A stretch of 28,482 nt of DNA from the NCBI RefSeq assembly GCF_000186865.1, contig NW_008705563.1, forward strand, positions 63,165 to 91,646, read 5' to 3'. A model generated the notes under the pieces. It saw nothing but the letters and a program-made list of their open reading frames with translations. It ran no database searches and was not told the DNA's origin. The position numbers were made by a program, and so were the translations under genes. Source of the stretch: Aureococcus anophagefferens (Eukaryota; Sar; Pelagophyceae; Pelagomonadales; Pelagomonadaceae). How positions within the stretch are numbered: the stretch's first letter is position 1; the number at the start of each line of letters is the position of its first letter. Positions 1 to 8,861 of this stretch are shown here, piece after piece.

Positions 1-2
1 AC

Positions 3-944
3 GGCGCCTGCGAGCCGGCGCTCTACCGCAAGGGCCTGGCCTGCTTCCACCTCGACGAGTTCGAGACGGCGCTGGACAGCTTCCAGAAGGGCCTCAAGCT
101 CCTCGGCGCGGACGCCGCGGCCGCGGCGACGCGCAAGTACGCGATGTGGGCGCGCAAGTGCGAGGCGGAGATCGAGGACGAGGACAGCGACAGCGAGGAG
201 GAGGAGGAGGAGGACGTGCCGATCGTCCCCGCGGCGCCCATCGCGACCGCGCCCGCGGACGAGAGCGGCGTCAAGGTCGTGCCCTGCGACGTGAAGTACC
301 AGTACTACCAGACCAACTCCCACCTGACGATCACGCTCCTCGCGAAGAACGTCAAGGAGGAGGACGCGGAGATCGTCATCACCGAAACGACGCTCATCTG
401 CAAGCTGAAGCGCGACGGCGGCAAGTCCGAAATGACGGTCATCAGCGGCGAGCTCTACGACCCCGTCGTGCCCGCCGAGTGCAAGGTCAAGTACTTTAGC
501 ACGAAGATCGACGTCAAGCTGAAGAAGAAGGACGCCTTCAACTGGAACGAGCTCCTCAAGGGCGACCTCATCGGCGAGCCGAAGAAGAAGCCGCCGACGT
601 TCAAGCCCGCGCCGGCGAGCACGACGTCGACGGCGACGCCCTACGCGGGCAAGCGCGACTGGCACCAGCTCGAGAAGGAGATGGAGGCGGAGCTCGAGAA
701 GGACAAGCCCGAGGGCGAGGAGGCGCTGAACAAGCTCTTCCAGGACATCTACGGCAAGGCGACGCCCGAGACGCGGCGCGCGATGAACAAGAGCTTCCAG
801 ACGTCCGGCGGCACCGTGCTCTCGACGAACTGGGGCGAGGTCGGCAAGACGGACTACGAGGACGGCGAGAACCGCCAGGCGCCCAACGGCATGGAGTGGA
901 AGAACTGGGAGGGCGAGAAGCTCCCCCAGAAGACGTCGGACTAG
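3..944 (+). CDS. SGT1: SGT1-like HSP90 co-chaperone, 5' end missing
   Basis: SGT1 is an adaptor that links HSP90 to client proteins such as SCF ubiquitin ligase and immune-receptor complexes in cytosol and nucleus. The reading frame is open from base 3, so the gene begins outside the window; 313 residues are visible. The first ~45 residues look like the last helices of a TPR domain (ALYRKGLACFHLDEFETAL). An acidic linker follows (EDEDSDSEEEEEE). Residues ~95-185 form a CS domain (VKYQYYQTNSHLTITL, later KIDVKLKK), and residues ~217-307 an SGS domain (KRDWHQLEKEME, TNWGEVGKTDYE, NGMEWKNWE). The order TPR-CS-SGS is diagnostic of the family. An internal ATG at 144 is not the true start because TPR coding precedes it. 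The next gene converges, with its stop 66 bases away. Identity is seen from domains; function is family knowledge. Confidence 0.93.
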   Translation, partial: GACEPALYRKGLACFHLDEFETALDSFQKGLKLLGADAAAAATRKYAMWARKCEAEIEDEDSDSEEEEEEDVPIVPAAPIATAPADESGVKVVPCDVKYQYYQTNSHLTITLLAKNVKEEDAEIVITETTLICKLKRDGGKSEMTVISGELYDPVVPAECKVKYFSTKIDVKLKKKDAFNWNELLKGDLIGEPKKKPPTFKPAPASTTSTATPYAGKRDWHQLEKEMEAELEKDKPEGEEALNKLFQDIYGKATPETRRAMNKSFQTSGGTVLSTNWGEVGKTDYEDGENRQAPNGMEWKNWEGEKLPQKTSD

Positions 945-1009
945 GCGCCGCCGCCCGTCTGGTAACAACCCCCCTTTCGAGCCCCGGGACGGCCGAGGTC
1001 CGCGCCGCG

Positions 1010-2788
1010 TTACAGCCCCTGGCCCGGGTCCGCGCGGGGCGTCGACGGCGCCTCCACGAGACCGAGGATGTTCGCCGCCTTGGCGAGGCGGTGGGCCCGC
1101 TCCGACGCCTTCTTCAGCACGAGGCGCTCGCGCTCCTCCTTGATGCGGATCTGCTCCTTGAGCTCGCGCTCCTTGGACCGCGCGTTGTGCTCGTCCGATT
1201 TCGCGGTGTCGAGCATCTGCTGCATCTGGCGCTTCCGCGCGTAGGACACGCAGAGCGACGGGAAGCTCAGCTCCGTGGGCTCGCCGAGCGACGACGTCGC
1301 GTCGAAGAAGCGCGCGATGGGGTTGCTCGGCGTCTCGGACACGTTGACGAGGACCTCGACGAACTCGCGGAAGCCCAGGTTGCCCGTGCCGTCGCTGTCG
1401 TACTCCGCGACGAGGTTCACGAGCTCCTCGTGGGACCGCACGAGGCCGATGGCCGTGAGCGACTGCTCGAGCTCCGCGATGGAGATGCCGCCGGAGCCGT
1501 CCTCGTCGAGGGCGGCGAACCAGAACTGGAGCATGCGCAGCCACTTGAGGTCCGCCTCGAGGCCCTCGGCCTTGCCGTGGACCCGGAGCCACTGGAGCAG
1601 GTTGCGCTGCTTGTCCTCCTGGTCGCCCTGGGTCAGGATCTGCCGCGGCGTCTTCCGCGCGGACGAGCCGCCCCACGTCAAGGGGAAGTCGGGCTCGTCC
1701 CACTCCGCGAAGACGTAGCGCCGGTCGAGGTCGGCCTCGTGGGACCTCGGGCCGCCCCGCCGCCGCCGCCGCGGCGTCGACCGCGACGACGACGACGACG
1801 ACGCGGACGACGCGCGCGACCCGCCGAGGCGGTCGACGGTCGCGTAGAAGCCGTAGACGCTCGACGGCGACGACTCGCCGAGGGACGGCTGGGACAGATC
1901 TAGATTCGCGTAGGTCGACGCCAGGGACGGCTGCTGCAGCGACGCCTCTTTCGTGACGACGACGGAGTCGTCGTCGCCGCCGCCGTCGTCGTCGCCGCCG
2001 TCCTCGTCGCCCTCGTCGAAGGACGCCTCCTCCCGGAAGCTCTCGAAGTTCGTCTCGTCGTCGTCGTCCTCGTCGTCCTCGTCGAGCGCGTCGTCCTCGG
2101 CGATGCGCTCGTCGCGGAGCCGCCGCATGCGGGCAGCGGGCGACTCGGCCGGGCTCGCGCGGCCCTCGGTCTCGCGCGGCGGCGGCTTCGGGACCTTGTG
2201 GACGCGGACCGCGCCGCGCGACAGGGTCTTCTGGAGCACGGCCTTCTTGAGCACCGTCGCCGGCGCCGCGGGCTTGAGGGACGCCAGCGTCTGGGCCACG
2301 CGGAACGCGAGGGGCGTCGCGCGGCCGCTGAGCCGGTCCTCGTCGGGGGCCACCGCCAGGCGGCACCGCTCGACCTGGTTCAGCAGGCTCGGCGGGCAGA
2401 CGGACGAGTCGAGGGGCTGGTAGAGCTTCATGTAGTCCTGGAGGCTCGGGATCTGGAGCCGGCTCTCGATGGAGTCCTTCTTCCGCCGCTTCGTCTGCCG
2501 CGTCCGCCGGATCTTGGCCTTGCGCGTCGTCAGCCGCTCCAGCGCCCCGGACATGGCGTCGGGGTGGAACTTGCCGCCGTCGCTGCGCACGCGCACGGTC
2601 CGCGCCGGCCGGCCGCCGACCTTGTAGGTGCCCCGCATGTGCATGGTCTTCTTCAGGGGGGCGGCGGCCGGCGGCTTGGTCACGAGGGACTGGAGCCGCG
2701 ACGTGCTCCGGCTCGGCGCCGCGGCCGGCTTCTGCATGCTCTGCAGCCGCCCGCCGGACTGCTTCCGTATGGAGTAGTCGCTCCGCAT
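1010..2788 (-). CDS. EF-hand protein with acidic tract and C-terminal coiled coil
   Basis: A calcium-binding protein of unknown role, 592 residues from the ATG at 2788. The N-terminal half is basic and Arg/Ser/Lys-rich and has no domain I recognise. An Asp/Glu-rich tract lies near the middle (DEDDEDDDDE at ~2055-2085), followed by Ser/Arg-rich low complexity. Two consecutive EF-hands follow: loop DEDGSGGISIAE at 1473-1508 (residue ~427) and loop DSDGTGNLGFRE at 1365-1400 (residue ~463); both keep Asp at 1, Gly at 6 and Glu at 12. The last ~90 residues are charged and helical (KERELKEQIRIKEERERL), probably a coiled coil. The frame is open further upstream to 2887, but the 2788 ATG leaves a 155-base divergent region before the next gene. 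No name is justified; a cytoskeletal or axonemal Ca2+ sensor is only a guess. Confidence 0.8.
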   Translation of the reverse strand: MRSDYSIRKQSGGRLQSMQKPAAAPSRSTSRLQSLVTKPPAAAPLKKTMHMRGTYKVGGRPARTVRVRSDGGKFHPDAMSGALERLTTRKAKIRRTRQTKRRKKDSIESRLQIPSLQDYMKLYQPLDSSVCPPSLLNQVERCRLAVAPDEDRLSGRATPLAFRVAQTLASLKPAAPATVLKKAVLQKTLSRGAVRVHKVPKPPPRETEGRASPAESPAARMRRLRDERIAEDDALDEDDEDDDDETNFESFREEASFDEGDEDGGDDDGGGDDDSVVVTKEASLQQPSLASTYANLDLSQPSLGESSPSSVYGFYATVDRLGGSRASSASSSSSSRSTPRRRRRGGPRSHEADLDRRYVFAEWDEPDFPLTWGGSSARKTPRQILTQGDQEDKQRNLLQWLRVHGKAEGLEADLKWLRMLQFWFAALDEDGSGGISIAELEQSLTAIGLVRSHEELVNLVAEYDSDGTGNLGFREFVEVLVNVSETPSNPIARFFDATSSLGEPTELSFPSLCVSYARKRQMQQMLDTAKSDEHNARSKERELKEQIRIKEERERLVLKKASERAHRLAKAANILGLVEAPSTPRADPGQGL

Positions 2789-2943
2789 GGCGCCGCGGCC
2801 GAGCGTTTCAGCACGCCGAACTCGAGAGAGAGCACACCGAGCGCGCTTGATACACTTTGAGGTCTGCACCGCCGACACGGCAGCCAACGCGATGGTGCTC
2901 GTTGGGTAGCCGCCCGCGCCTCGCTTCGCCCCGCGGCTCGACG
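2789..2943. promoter_or_regulatory. Divergent intergenic region
   Basis: A 155-base stretch separates the two oppositely oriented start codons at 2788 (-) and 2944 (+), so it must hold both 5' UTRs and promoters. GC drops noticeably in 2800-2870 compared with the flanking coding DNA. I see no recognisable TATA box or named motif. Confidence 0.4.
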
Positions 2944-5900
2944 ATGGCCATGGCCCTGTCTCCGACGGCGCGCCTCGTGATGGGCGACGCGCCGCCCCAG
3001 AGCGAGAGCGACGAGGACGACTTCGAGGCGCATACGATGACCGGCGCCGTCGCGAGCACGCTGGACCCGTCCGTGCGCTTCGCCAAGTACGCGGAGATCG
3101 AGGAGGTCGTCGGCGTGGGCCACCTGCTCTGCGAGGAGTGCGAGCGCGACGAGGCCGTCTGCCGCTGCGAGGCCTGCGCGGAGACGCTCTGCAGCCGCTG
3201 CTTCGTGCTCACGCACCCGCCGCGCGCGGGCGGCGCGGAGCACGACCACCTCCGCCACGGCCTCGTCCGCGGCATCTCCGAGGCCGACGCGTCGGGCGCG
3301 ACGGCGCGCGTGCGCGCGGGCACGGTCGGCTTCGAGGCGCCGGGCTGCCACTTGTGCCACGACGGCTGGGACGGTTCGACGTCCGAGCTCACGGAGGAGG
3401 ACCTGTTACGACGCGGCGTCGACCTGGCCAAGTCGACCTGTCTGGAAGCGCCCAAGATCAACTACTGCGTCGGCGACGTCGAGCGCGACGTCGAGGGCGA
3501 GGCGCACGACTTCCGCGCGGGCGAGGTCGTGCTCATCGTCTCCGAGGAGGGCGACCGCGAGGACCTCGAGGAGCAGGAGCTCTGGGAGCGCGCGCGCGCG
3601 GAAACCAAAGGGGACGACGACCAGACCCCCGCGGTCGTCGGCCGCGCGCGCTTCAAGCGGCGCGTCGGCGCCGAGGACGAAGACGACGACTCGAGCCGGT
3701 CGTCCGCGTCCCGGTTCGTCTCGTCGACGCCCGTGTCGCGGCTCCGGCGCGAGCGCTGGGGCGTCATCTTGGACGTGCCGAAGCGGTCCTACCGCAACAT
3801 CAAGCCGACGAAGTACAAGCGCGGCGACGTGCCCGGCGTCGCGCGCATCGTCGGCGACGGCGGCGAGCACCTCTACCGCGTCCAGTCCCAGGGCGAGGCG
3901 AGCGGCAACTACGCCTTCGAGTGCGAGGCCGCGGAGAACGAGCGCGTGACCTACCTCGCGGGCCTCGACGACGAGCTCAAGAAGCAGACGGGCTTCATCG
4001 CCGCGGCGCGCTTGGGCTTCGTCACGCGGAACGCGTCGCAATTCCGCGCGCCGCCGCGGCTCGAGCTCGACGCGTCCAAGCCCGTGGTCCTCTGCCGCGA
4101 CGAGCACCTCGTGCGGCCCCGGGACCGGCTGAAGGTGCTTCTCAAGGCGCGCGAGGCCGCCTGCGCGGCCGTCGTCGCGGCCGCGGACCGGCGCTACGCG
4201 GGCGAGATGCGCATGGCCATGTTCTACTACTGGGTCGAGGTCACGCGGATCCTGCGGCGCGAGGAGCGGAGGACCAAGGCGACGGTCATCAATCTGTGGT
4301 GGCGCCGCAAGCGGCTCCAGCTCCGCCACGACGCGCTGAACGCGAGCGTCATGGAGGAGGCCTACGCGCGGACGCGGCGCATCCACGCGCAGTTCAAGTA
4401 CCTGACGACGGACGAGGAGAAGCGCCAGGGCTACACGACGGACGGCCGCGTCTACTTCAAGACCCTGGAGGAGCTCAAGGAGTACACGAAGCTGCTCCGG
4501 GAGAAGGGAGAGATGATCTGCGACACGATCATGGCGACGGCGGCGGCGAACCTGCTCGCGGCCTTCCAGCTCTGGCGCGACGGCTGTCGCACGCTGCGGG
4601 AGCGGCAGGCCGTGGGCAAGACGCACGTCGACCGGCTCACGCCGGCGCAGGAGGCGGAGCTCGCCGCGGGGCTCGACGGCTGGCGCGACTTCGAGACGAC
4701 GGATTCGGCGGCGAACGCGCCGTGGCACCCGGCGCTGGGCCTCGCGCTGCCGCCGCTCCCGGATCTGCACAGCGTCCGGCGGCCCGGCGGGCCCGGCCGC
4801 ATCGTCCACGACAAGACCAAGTTCAACTCCATGCTGCGGACCATGGCGGGCCCGGCGGAGTGCGTCAACTGGGTCATCCCGGGCAAGCTCCTGATGGGCG
4901 CGTTCCCCGCGGGCCCCGCGAAGCTTTCCAAGCAGAACCGCGGCGAGGAGACGGGCCTCAACGAGATGGGCGGCGTCTCCGCGGCGCTCCTCTACGTGGG
5001 CGTGCGCGCCTTCGTGGACCTCATCCCCGACGACGAGGCCGAGGCGTACCAGGAGCAGCTCGGCGACCAGTGGGCGAAATTGGAATCCATGGGCCGCGCG
5101 CTGCTCATGCAGGACCCGCGCGCGTCCTACGACGCGTGCCACATGTACGGCGACGACTACGACGACGACGACGAGGACCACGCGCCCCTGAGCGGCTGCA
5201 CGTGCGCCATGCAGGCCGCGCTCGACAAGGTCCACGTCCGCGAGAGCGGCGTCTTGGTGAAGGCGAACACGGCGTACTACATCGCCAAGCAGGAGGTCAA
5301 GGTCTGCCCGCGCTACCACGTCAACGACATGCGCCACGAGCAGGCGGAGCGCGACTACTTCATCGCGTTGGCGAAGGAGCGCATGACGATGCACAACGTC
5401 GACCGGTCGAAGCGCGCGCTGAAGATGCTGCCCCACCGGCTGCGGACCTACCGCCTACCCATACGCGAGGGCCACTGCGGCGAGGAGGCGCGCGTCCTGC
5501 GTTTGTGCGAGGCCATCGAGCGCGAGATCCGCGCGGGCGTCGCGGTCTACGTCTACAGTCGCCTCGGCCACGGCCGCGCGGGCATGGTCTGCGCGTTCGT
5601 CCTCGGCCGCCTCTACGGCATCCCCGCGGTGGAGGCTCTGGAGCGCGTCCAGCTCTACCACGACGCGCGGCGCGCGGTCGTCGACAGCAAGCGGCCCTTC
5701 TCGTGCCCGCAGACGCTCCGCCAGAAGGCCATGGTCGACCACTGCATGATCCACACGGACACGATCTACTCCGAGCGGTCGACGCACAGCCGCTGGAAGA
5801 AGACGTCCTACACGCACGCGTCGCGGGGCGGCGGCGTGCCGTCCATGGGGCTGCCGACGCTCGAGCCGCTGGACGACCGCGAGAAGGCGAGCTTCCGGGT

Positions 5901-6123
5901 CAACGCGGGCCTCGTCCACGTCCCCTCGGAGAAGCCCTACTTCTCGCTGCGCGACGCGCCCGTGCCGGACATCGTCAACCTGCGCGCGCGGCCGGCCGTC
6001 TGCCACGCGCCGTCGCTCCGGTCGCTGCGGCCGCGCGACATCCACGAGGAGCTGTCCCTGCCGCTCGTGACCTACGACCTCCGGCCGCCCATGCCCACGC
6101 TGCCGCCCGAGGGCGAGGACTAA
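2944..6123 (+). CDS. B-box zinc-finger protein with inactive-looking tyrosine/dual-specificity phosphatase domain
   Basis: The protein has 1,059 residues from the ATG at 2944; an open frame reaches 2857, but that part overlaps the divergent promoter. Residues ~63-106 form a B-box-type zinc finger (CEECERDEAVCRCEACAETL, then CSRCF and a His pair). The centre is charged and helical (~400-620). Residues ~650 onward resemble a cysteine-based phosphatase fold: an NWVIPGKLLMGAFP entry strand, then RAFVDLIPDDEAEAY, then the P-loop strand and helix. The P-loop reads YSRLGHGRAG at codons from 5554, where active enzymes have HCxxGxxR[ST]G. The catalytic Cys is Ser872, while Gly875 and Arg878 are kept. 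The usual general-acid Asp after the PI motif is also missing (LPIREG, residues 838-843). I infer a phosphate-binding pseudophosphatase, perhaps a scaffold. The gene converges with the VPS9 gene, with a short tandem duplication across the junction. Confidence 0.8.
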   Translation: MAMALSPTARLVMGDAPPQSESDEDDFEAHTMTGAVASTLDPSVRFAKYAEIEEVVGVGHLLCEECERDEAVCRCEACAETLCSRCFVLTHPPRAGGAEHDHLRHGLVRGISEADASGATARVRAGTVGFEAPGCHLCHDGWDGSTSELTEEDLLRRGVDLAKSTCLEAPKINYCVGDVERDVEGEAHDFRAGEVVLIVSEEGDREDLEEQELWERARAETKGDDDQTPAVVGRARFKRRVGAEDEDDDSSRSSASRFVSSTPVSRLRRERWGVILDVPKRSYRNIKPTKYKRGDVPGVARIVGDGGEHLYRVQSQGEASGNYAFECEAAENERVTYLAGLDDELKKQTGFIAAARLGFVTRNASQFRAPPRLELDASKPVVLCRDEHLVRPRDRLKVLLKAREAACAAVVAAADRRYAGEMRMAMFYYWVEVTRILRREERRTKATVINLWWRRKRLQLRHDALNASVMEEAYARTRRIHAQFKYLTTDEEKRQGYTTDGRVYFKTLEELKEYTKLLREKGEMICDTIMATAAANLLAAFQLWRDGCRTLRERQAVGKTHVDRLTPAQEAELAAGLDGWRDFETTDSAANAPWHPALGLALPPLPDLHSVRRPGGPGRIVHDKTKFNSMLRTMAGPAECVNWVIPGKLLMGAFPAGPAKLSKQNRGEETGLNEMGGVSAALLYVGVRAFVDLIPDDEAEAYQEQLGDQWAKLESMGRALLMQDPRASYDACHMYGDDYDDDDEDHAPLSGCTCAMQAALDKVHVRESGVLVKANTAYYIAKQEVKVCPRYHVNDMRHEQAERDYFIALAKERMTMHNVDRSKRALKMLPHRLRTYRLPIREGHCGEEARVLRLCEAIEREIRAGVAVYVYSRLGHGRAGMVCAFVLGRLYGIPAVEALERVQLYHDARRAVVDSKRPFSCPQTLRQKAMVDHCMIHTDTIYSERSTHSRWKKTSYTHASRGGGVPSMGLPTLEPLDDREKASFRVNAGLVHVPSEKPYFSLRDAPVPDIVNLRARPAVCHAPSLRSLRPRDIHEELSLPLVTYDLRPPMPTLPPEGED

Positions 6124-6205
6124 GAAGCTGCCTCGGCCATCCACCCCTCGTTGCCCGAGGCCGACGACTAAGGAGGCGAAGCCTAGGCCATCCACCCCTC
6201 GTCGC
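6105..6205. repeat. Imperfect tandem duplication across a convergent 3' junction
   Basis: Two units of about 48 and 53 bases begin with GCCCGAGG at 6105 and 6153. Both contain GACTAAG and end in a shared GGCCATCCACCCCTCGT (ends near 6152 and 6204). Unit 1 carries the TAA stop of the + strand B-box gene at 6121. Unit 2 encodes the last residues and stop of the - strand VPS9 gene (DEGWMA, stop at 6183). Unit 1 read on the - strand gives the same NEGWMA-like ending. So the end of one gene was copied over the end of the other, or the reverse. Confidence 0.75.
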
Positions 6206-7913
6206 GCAGCAGGTCGAGCGTGTCCTCGAGGGCCGCGTGCGTGCCGATCCACGAGCCGAGGTCGCGGAGCGCCGCGTCCCGCCCGTCGCCGTCCGCGGCG
6301 TCGTCGTCGACCTCGAGGTAGCCAAAGTCGAGGTCGTCGCCGCCGCCGGCGCACTCGTCGCCGGCGTCGACGGGTTTCGGCGACGCGTCGCCGCCGAGGC
6401 GCGCGACGCCCGATACCGCGGCCTCGAGGGCCGTGAGGAAGTAGAGCGCCTCGCTCCGCCGGTCCTCGAGGAGCGCGTCGCCGACGCCGTAGACGCGGCA
6501 GAGGTAGAGCGCGACGTGGGGCTCCGCCGGCGCGTCGCGCGTCGCCAGCACGTAGACCAACAAACCCAGCAGCTCGTCGCCGCCGAGCGACCGGTTTGGC
6601 GCAAGCGCCCGCACTCCGCGTGGAGCTCGCGCGCGGCGTCGAGGAGCGTCTCCACGAGGGCCGCCGGCGCCGCGTCGGCGTCGTCGAGGCGCGCCAGGGC
6701 CGCGGCCGCGGCCGCGTAGGGGCCGAGCATCGCGCCGTCGCCGACCTGTGTGGAAATCAAATCTTCAACCCGACTTCAATGTGCGCGTAATCGAACGGTT
6801 CGGACCAGACTCTTCGGCTGTGCTTCGAGAACTCGACGAGAGCAATCGATTCGTCCAAAAATCAGCCAAATCGACTTCGATTTGACTGAGCTAGAGAATT
6901 CTGAAGTTTGGCCCCGACGTCCCAGCTCACTGGTTGATTTCCACACAGTCGCCGACGCCCACCGCCGCGGCCGCGGCGTCCCGGTCGTCCAGGACGACGG
7001 CCGCGCGCGCCAGGGCCCGCCGCTCCCGGTAGCGCGCGTCCCGCGCCTCGAGCTGGGGCCGCCGGTTCGGCGGCACGAGCAGGCGCCGCGTCGCCCTCCG
7101 GTGCGCGAGGCGCGCCGCGCGCGACCGGAGCGCCCGCTCCGACTCCGGGGGCACCGCGAAGCTCCGGAGCGCGTGCTCCGCGAAGTAGTTGGCGAAGCCG
7201 ACGATCTCGCGCGGCGTGATGGGCTGGCCCCGCACCTTGTCGAGCCAGCGCGCGAGGAGCCGCCCCTCGCGCTCGCGCTGGTCGAGCAGCGCGCCCTCGA
7301 CGTCGAGCTCCGCGGCCTCGCGCGATGCCGCGTCGCCGCGCGCGAGGGCGCCGGCGGCCGCGGCCACGGTCTCCCGCCGCCGCGGGCCGGACCGCCGCTC
7401 GATGACCGGCTGCAGCGCGCGGACCGCCGCCGCTTGATCCTCGACCTCGGCCTCGCACGCGTCGAGCCGGCGCCGCGCGTCGACGAGCGGCTCCCAGGCC
7501 CCGAGCACGTCGCCGGGGCTCCGGCCCGTGAAGGCCTGCGCCTCGACGACGTCGCCGGGCCCCGCGCCGACGGCCAGCGCCTCGCCCGCGCGCGCCTCCA
7601 ACGCCGCGAACGCCGCGGCGGCCATGTCGCGCTGCAATCTCGCGCGCCGCGCGCGCGCGTCGCCGAGGGCACTGAACGCGGGCGCGACGGACGCGAGGCC
7701 CCAGCGCACGAGCTTCACCTCCTGCGACAGGCGCAGCTCCTCGAGGCGGTCGCCCTCGGCGGCCAGGGCCGCGGCCGTCGACCGCCAGGTCGCCATCTCG
7801 CGGTGGAGGTCGGCGCGATAGTTCTTGAGGAGCCGCGCCGCGCGCTGCTGCGACGTCGCCGACCCGCCCCAGGACAGCACGACGTCGATGGGGTCCAGGG
7901 ACGACACCATCAT
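6183..7913 (-). CDS. VPS9-domain protein (putative Rab5-type guanine nucleotide exchange factor), two exons split by an introner
   Basis: VPS9 domains activate Rab5-family GTPases on early endosomes. Exon 1 is 7913-6957 (319 codons from ATGATG) and exon 2 is 6745-6183. The first ~300 residues are helical, Arg/Ala-rich and unrecognised. The VPS9 core is in exon 2: LVETLLDAARELHAEC, then GGDELLGLLVYVL, then SEALYFLTALEAAVSGVARL, matching the family's ADDLLP-like and YYFTNLESA-like blocks. The last ~60 residues are acidic and end in DEGWMA. The intron 6956-6746 is phase 0 and joins GTG GGC to GTC GGC GAC. Within exon 2 the frame changes near 6595-6612: HAECGRL is in one frame and the GGDELL block in another, needing one extra base. 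Either an assembly indel or a real lesion explains this. The upstream start is shared with a 126-base divergent region. Confidence 0.78.
6746..6948 (-). mobile_element. Introner element (intron-forming DNA-transposon-like insertion) with TIRs and 8-bp target duplication
   Basis: The element is 203 bp and clearly lower in GC than its surroundings. It is bounded by perfect 15-bp terminal inverted repeats: CTGTGTGGAAATCAA at 6746-6760 and its reverse complement at 6934-6948. The 8-bp sequence TCGCCGAC occurs directly on both sides (6738-6745 and 6949-6956), a perfect target-site duplication. Read in the gene's direction, the intron is GTCGGCGA (upstream duplicate) plus the element, ending CCACACAG, 211 bases in all. 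The 5' GT comes from the target duplicate and the 3' AG from the terminal repeat. Removal restores the pre-insertion codons exactly. Internal 8-bp stem CAAATCGA/TCGATTTG lies near 6868-6885. This matches what is known of introners in Aureococcus. It encodes no protein, so it is non-autonomous. Confidence 0.92.
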
Positions 7914-8039
7914 CGCGCCTCTAGAAGCGCATTTCGCGGCAACCCATCGTACTTGATTTGGGAGAAGCCGACGCTGCCCCACGTCGGGCAGTGCTCTGCT
8001 GATTCGAACGCCTTCGGCGCTCGTCGGCGGCGGCCGCAC
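7914..8039. promoter_or_regulatory. Divergent intergenic region
   Basis: These 126 bases separate the VPS9-gene start (7913, -) from the proline-rich gene start (8040, +) and must contain both promoters. Composition is less GC-rich around 7921-7965. No named motif is recognised. Confidence 0.4.
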
Positions 8040-8851
8040 ATGCGAGACGCCGGCCGCGAGGTCGGCGTGTTGGAGAGCAAGGCGGAGCCGCCGCCGGAGC
8101 CGGCGACGCCGCCGCCGCCGCCGCCGCGGCCGCCGGCGCCGCCCGCGACCGCCCCAGCGGCGCCGGCGGTTTCGGCGCCGAAGACGACCGTCTCCCCGAC
8201 GCCGCCGGCGATCTCGCAGCTCCGCGCGTCGGCGTCGCCGTTCACCTTCGCGCCGCTGCCGCCGGCCGCGCCGGCGCCGCCGGCCTCGGATCCGCGCGCG
8301 GCCGGCCGGCACGCGCCGAGCCCCGTGCTCTCGGCGCCGGAGCTCTACGCGCGCGCGGGCTGGCTCACGCCGCAGAACGAGTTGAACGTCTACCCGGGCT
8401 CCGTGCCGGGCCAGTACGAGACGCCGACGTCCGTGCTCTACCCCGAGGGCGAGTCCGACTCGCCCGACGAGCCCGACGACTCGGACTCGGGCTCGGACAT
8501 CGAGAACTTCAAGATCCCGGAGACGCTCGAGGACATCTACCGCATCTCCAACCGGAACCGGCGGCGCCAGCGGGCGAGGAAGGCCGCGGGCAAGGACAAG
8601 CCGCCGGACCCCGACGAGCCCTTCGACCCCGAGTTCGTGGAGACGGAGGAGACGCGGCGCGCGGACCGGGAGGTCTACGAGAAATACTGGAGCCCGGAGG
8701 CCGGCGGCGGCGACTGCTCGACGGAGGAGTTCCTGAAGCTCATCGGCTGGGACGACCTGGGCCTCGACGACGAGCCGCCGCTCGCGCCCGCGGCGGCCTG
8801 GCGGGAGCGCCGCCGCCGAGGCACAAGACGCGGGGGAAGAAGCCGAGGTAA
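8040..8851 (+). CDS. Proline/alanine-rich protein of unknown function, frame broken near its end
   Basis: I do not recognise this protein. From the ATG at 8040 about 255 residues are in one frame. The first ~90 are Pro/Ala low complexity. A more ordinary region follows: ARAGWLTPQNELNVYPGS, an acidic stretch (SDSPDEPDDSDSGSD), ENFKIPETLEDIYRISNRNR, a basic patch, and VYEKYWSPEAGG followed by EEFLKLIGWDDLGLDD. The frame has no stop before it runs into the antisense of the next gene. A one-base shift within the CGCCGCCGCCGAGG run at ~8808-8821 gives a natural basic ending, RHKTRGKKPR, and a TAA at 8849-8851. That stop lies 10 bases before the stop of the converging ankyrin gene, in keeping with the compact spacing here. 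I infer a missing base in this GC run, from sequencing or mutation. The end coordinate depends on this. Confidence 0.6.
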
Positions 8852-8861
8852 GGCGCGCGGC

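Noticed and set aside
3138..6719. Long + strand open frame overlapping the B-box gene
   Set aside because: Product is Arg/Ala/Pro low complexity in the wrong frame; the 2944 frame has clear domains.
6930..6955. Alternative 5' splice site at GTGTGG inside the terminal repeat of the introner
   Set aside because: It would leave both target copies in the mRNA and break the frame; the GT in the duplicated target restores it.
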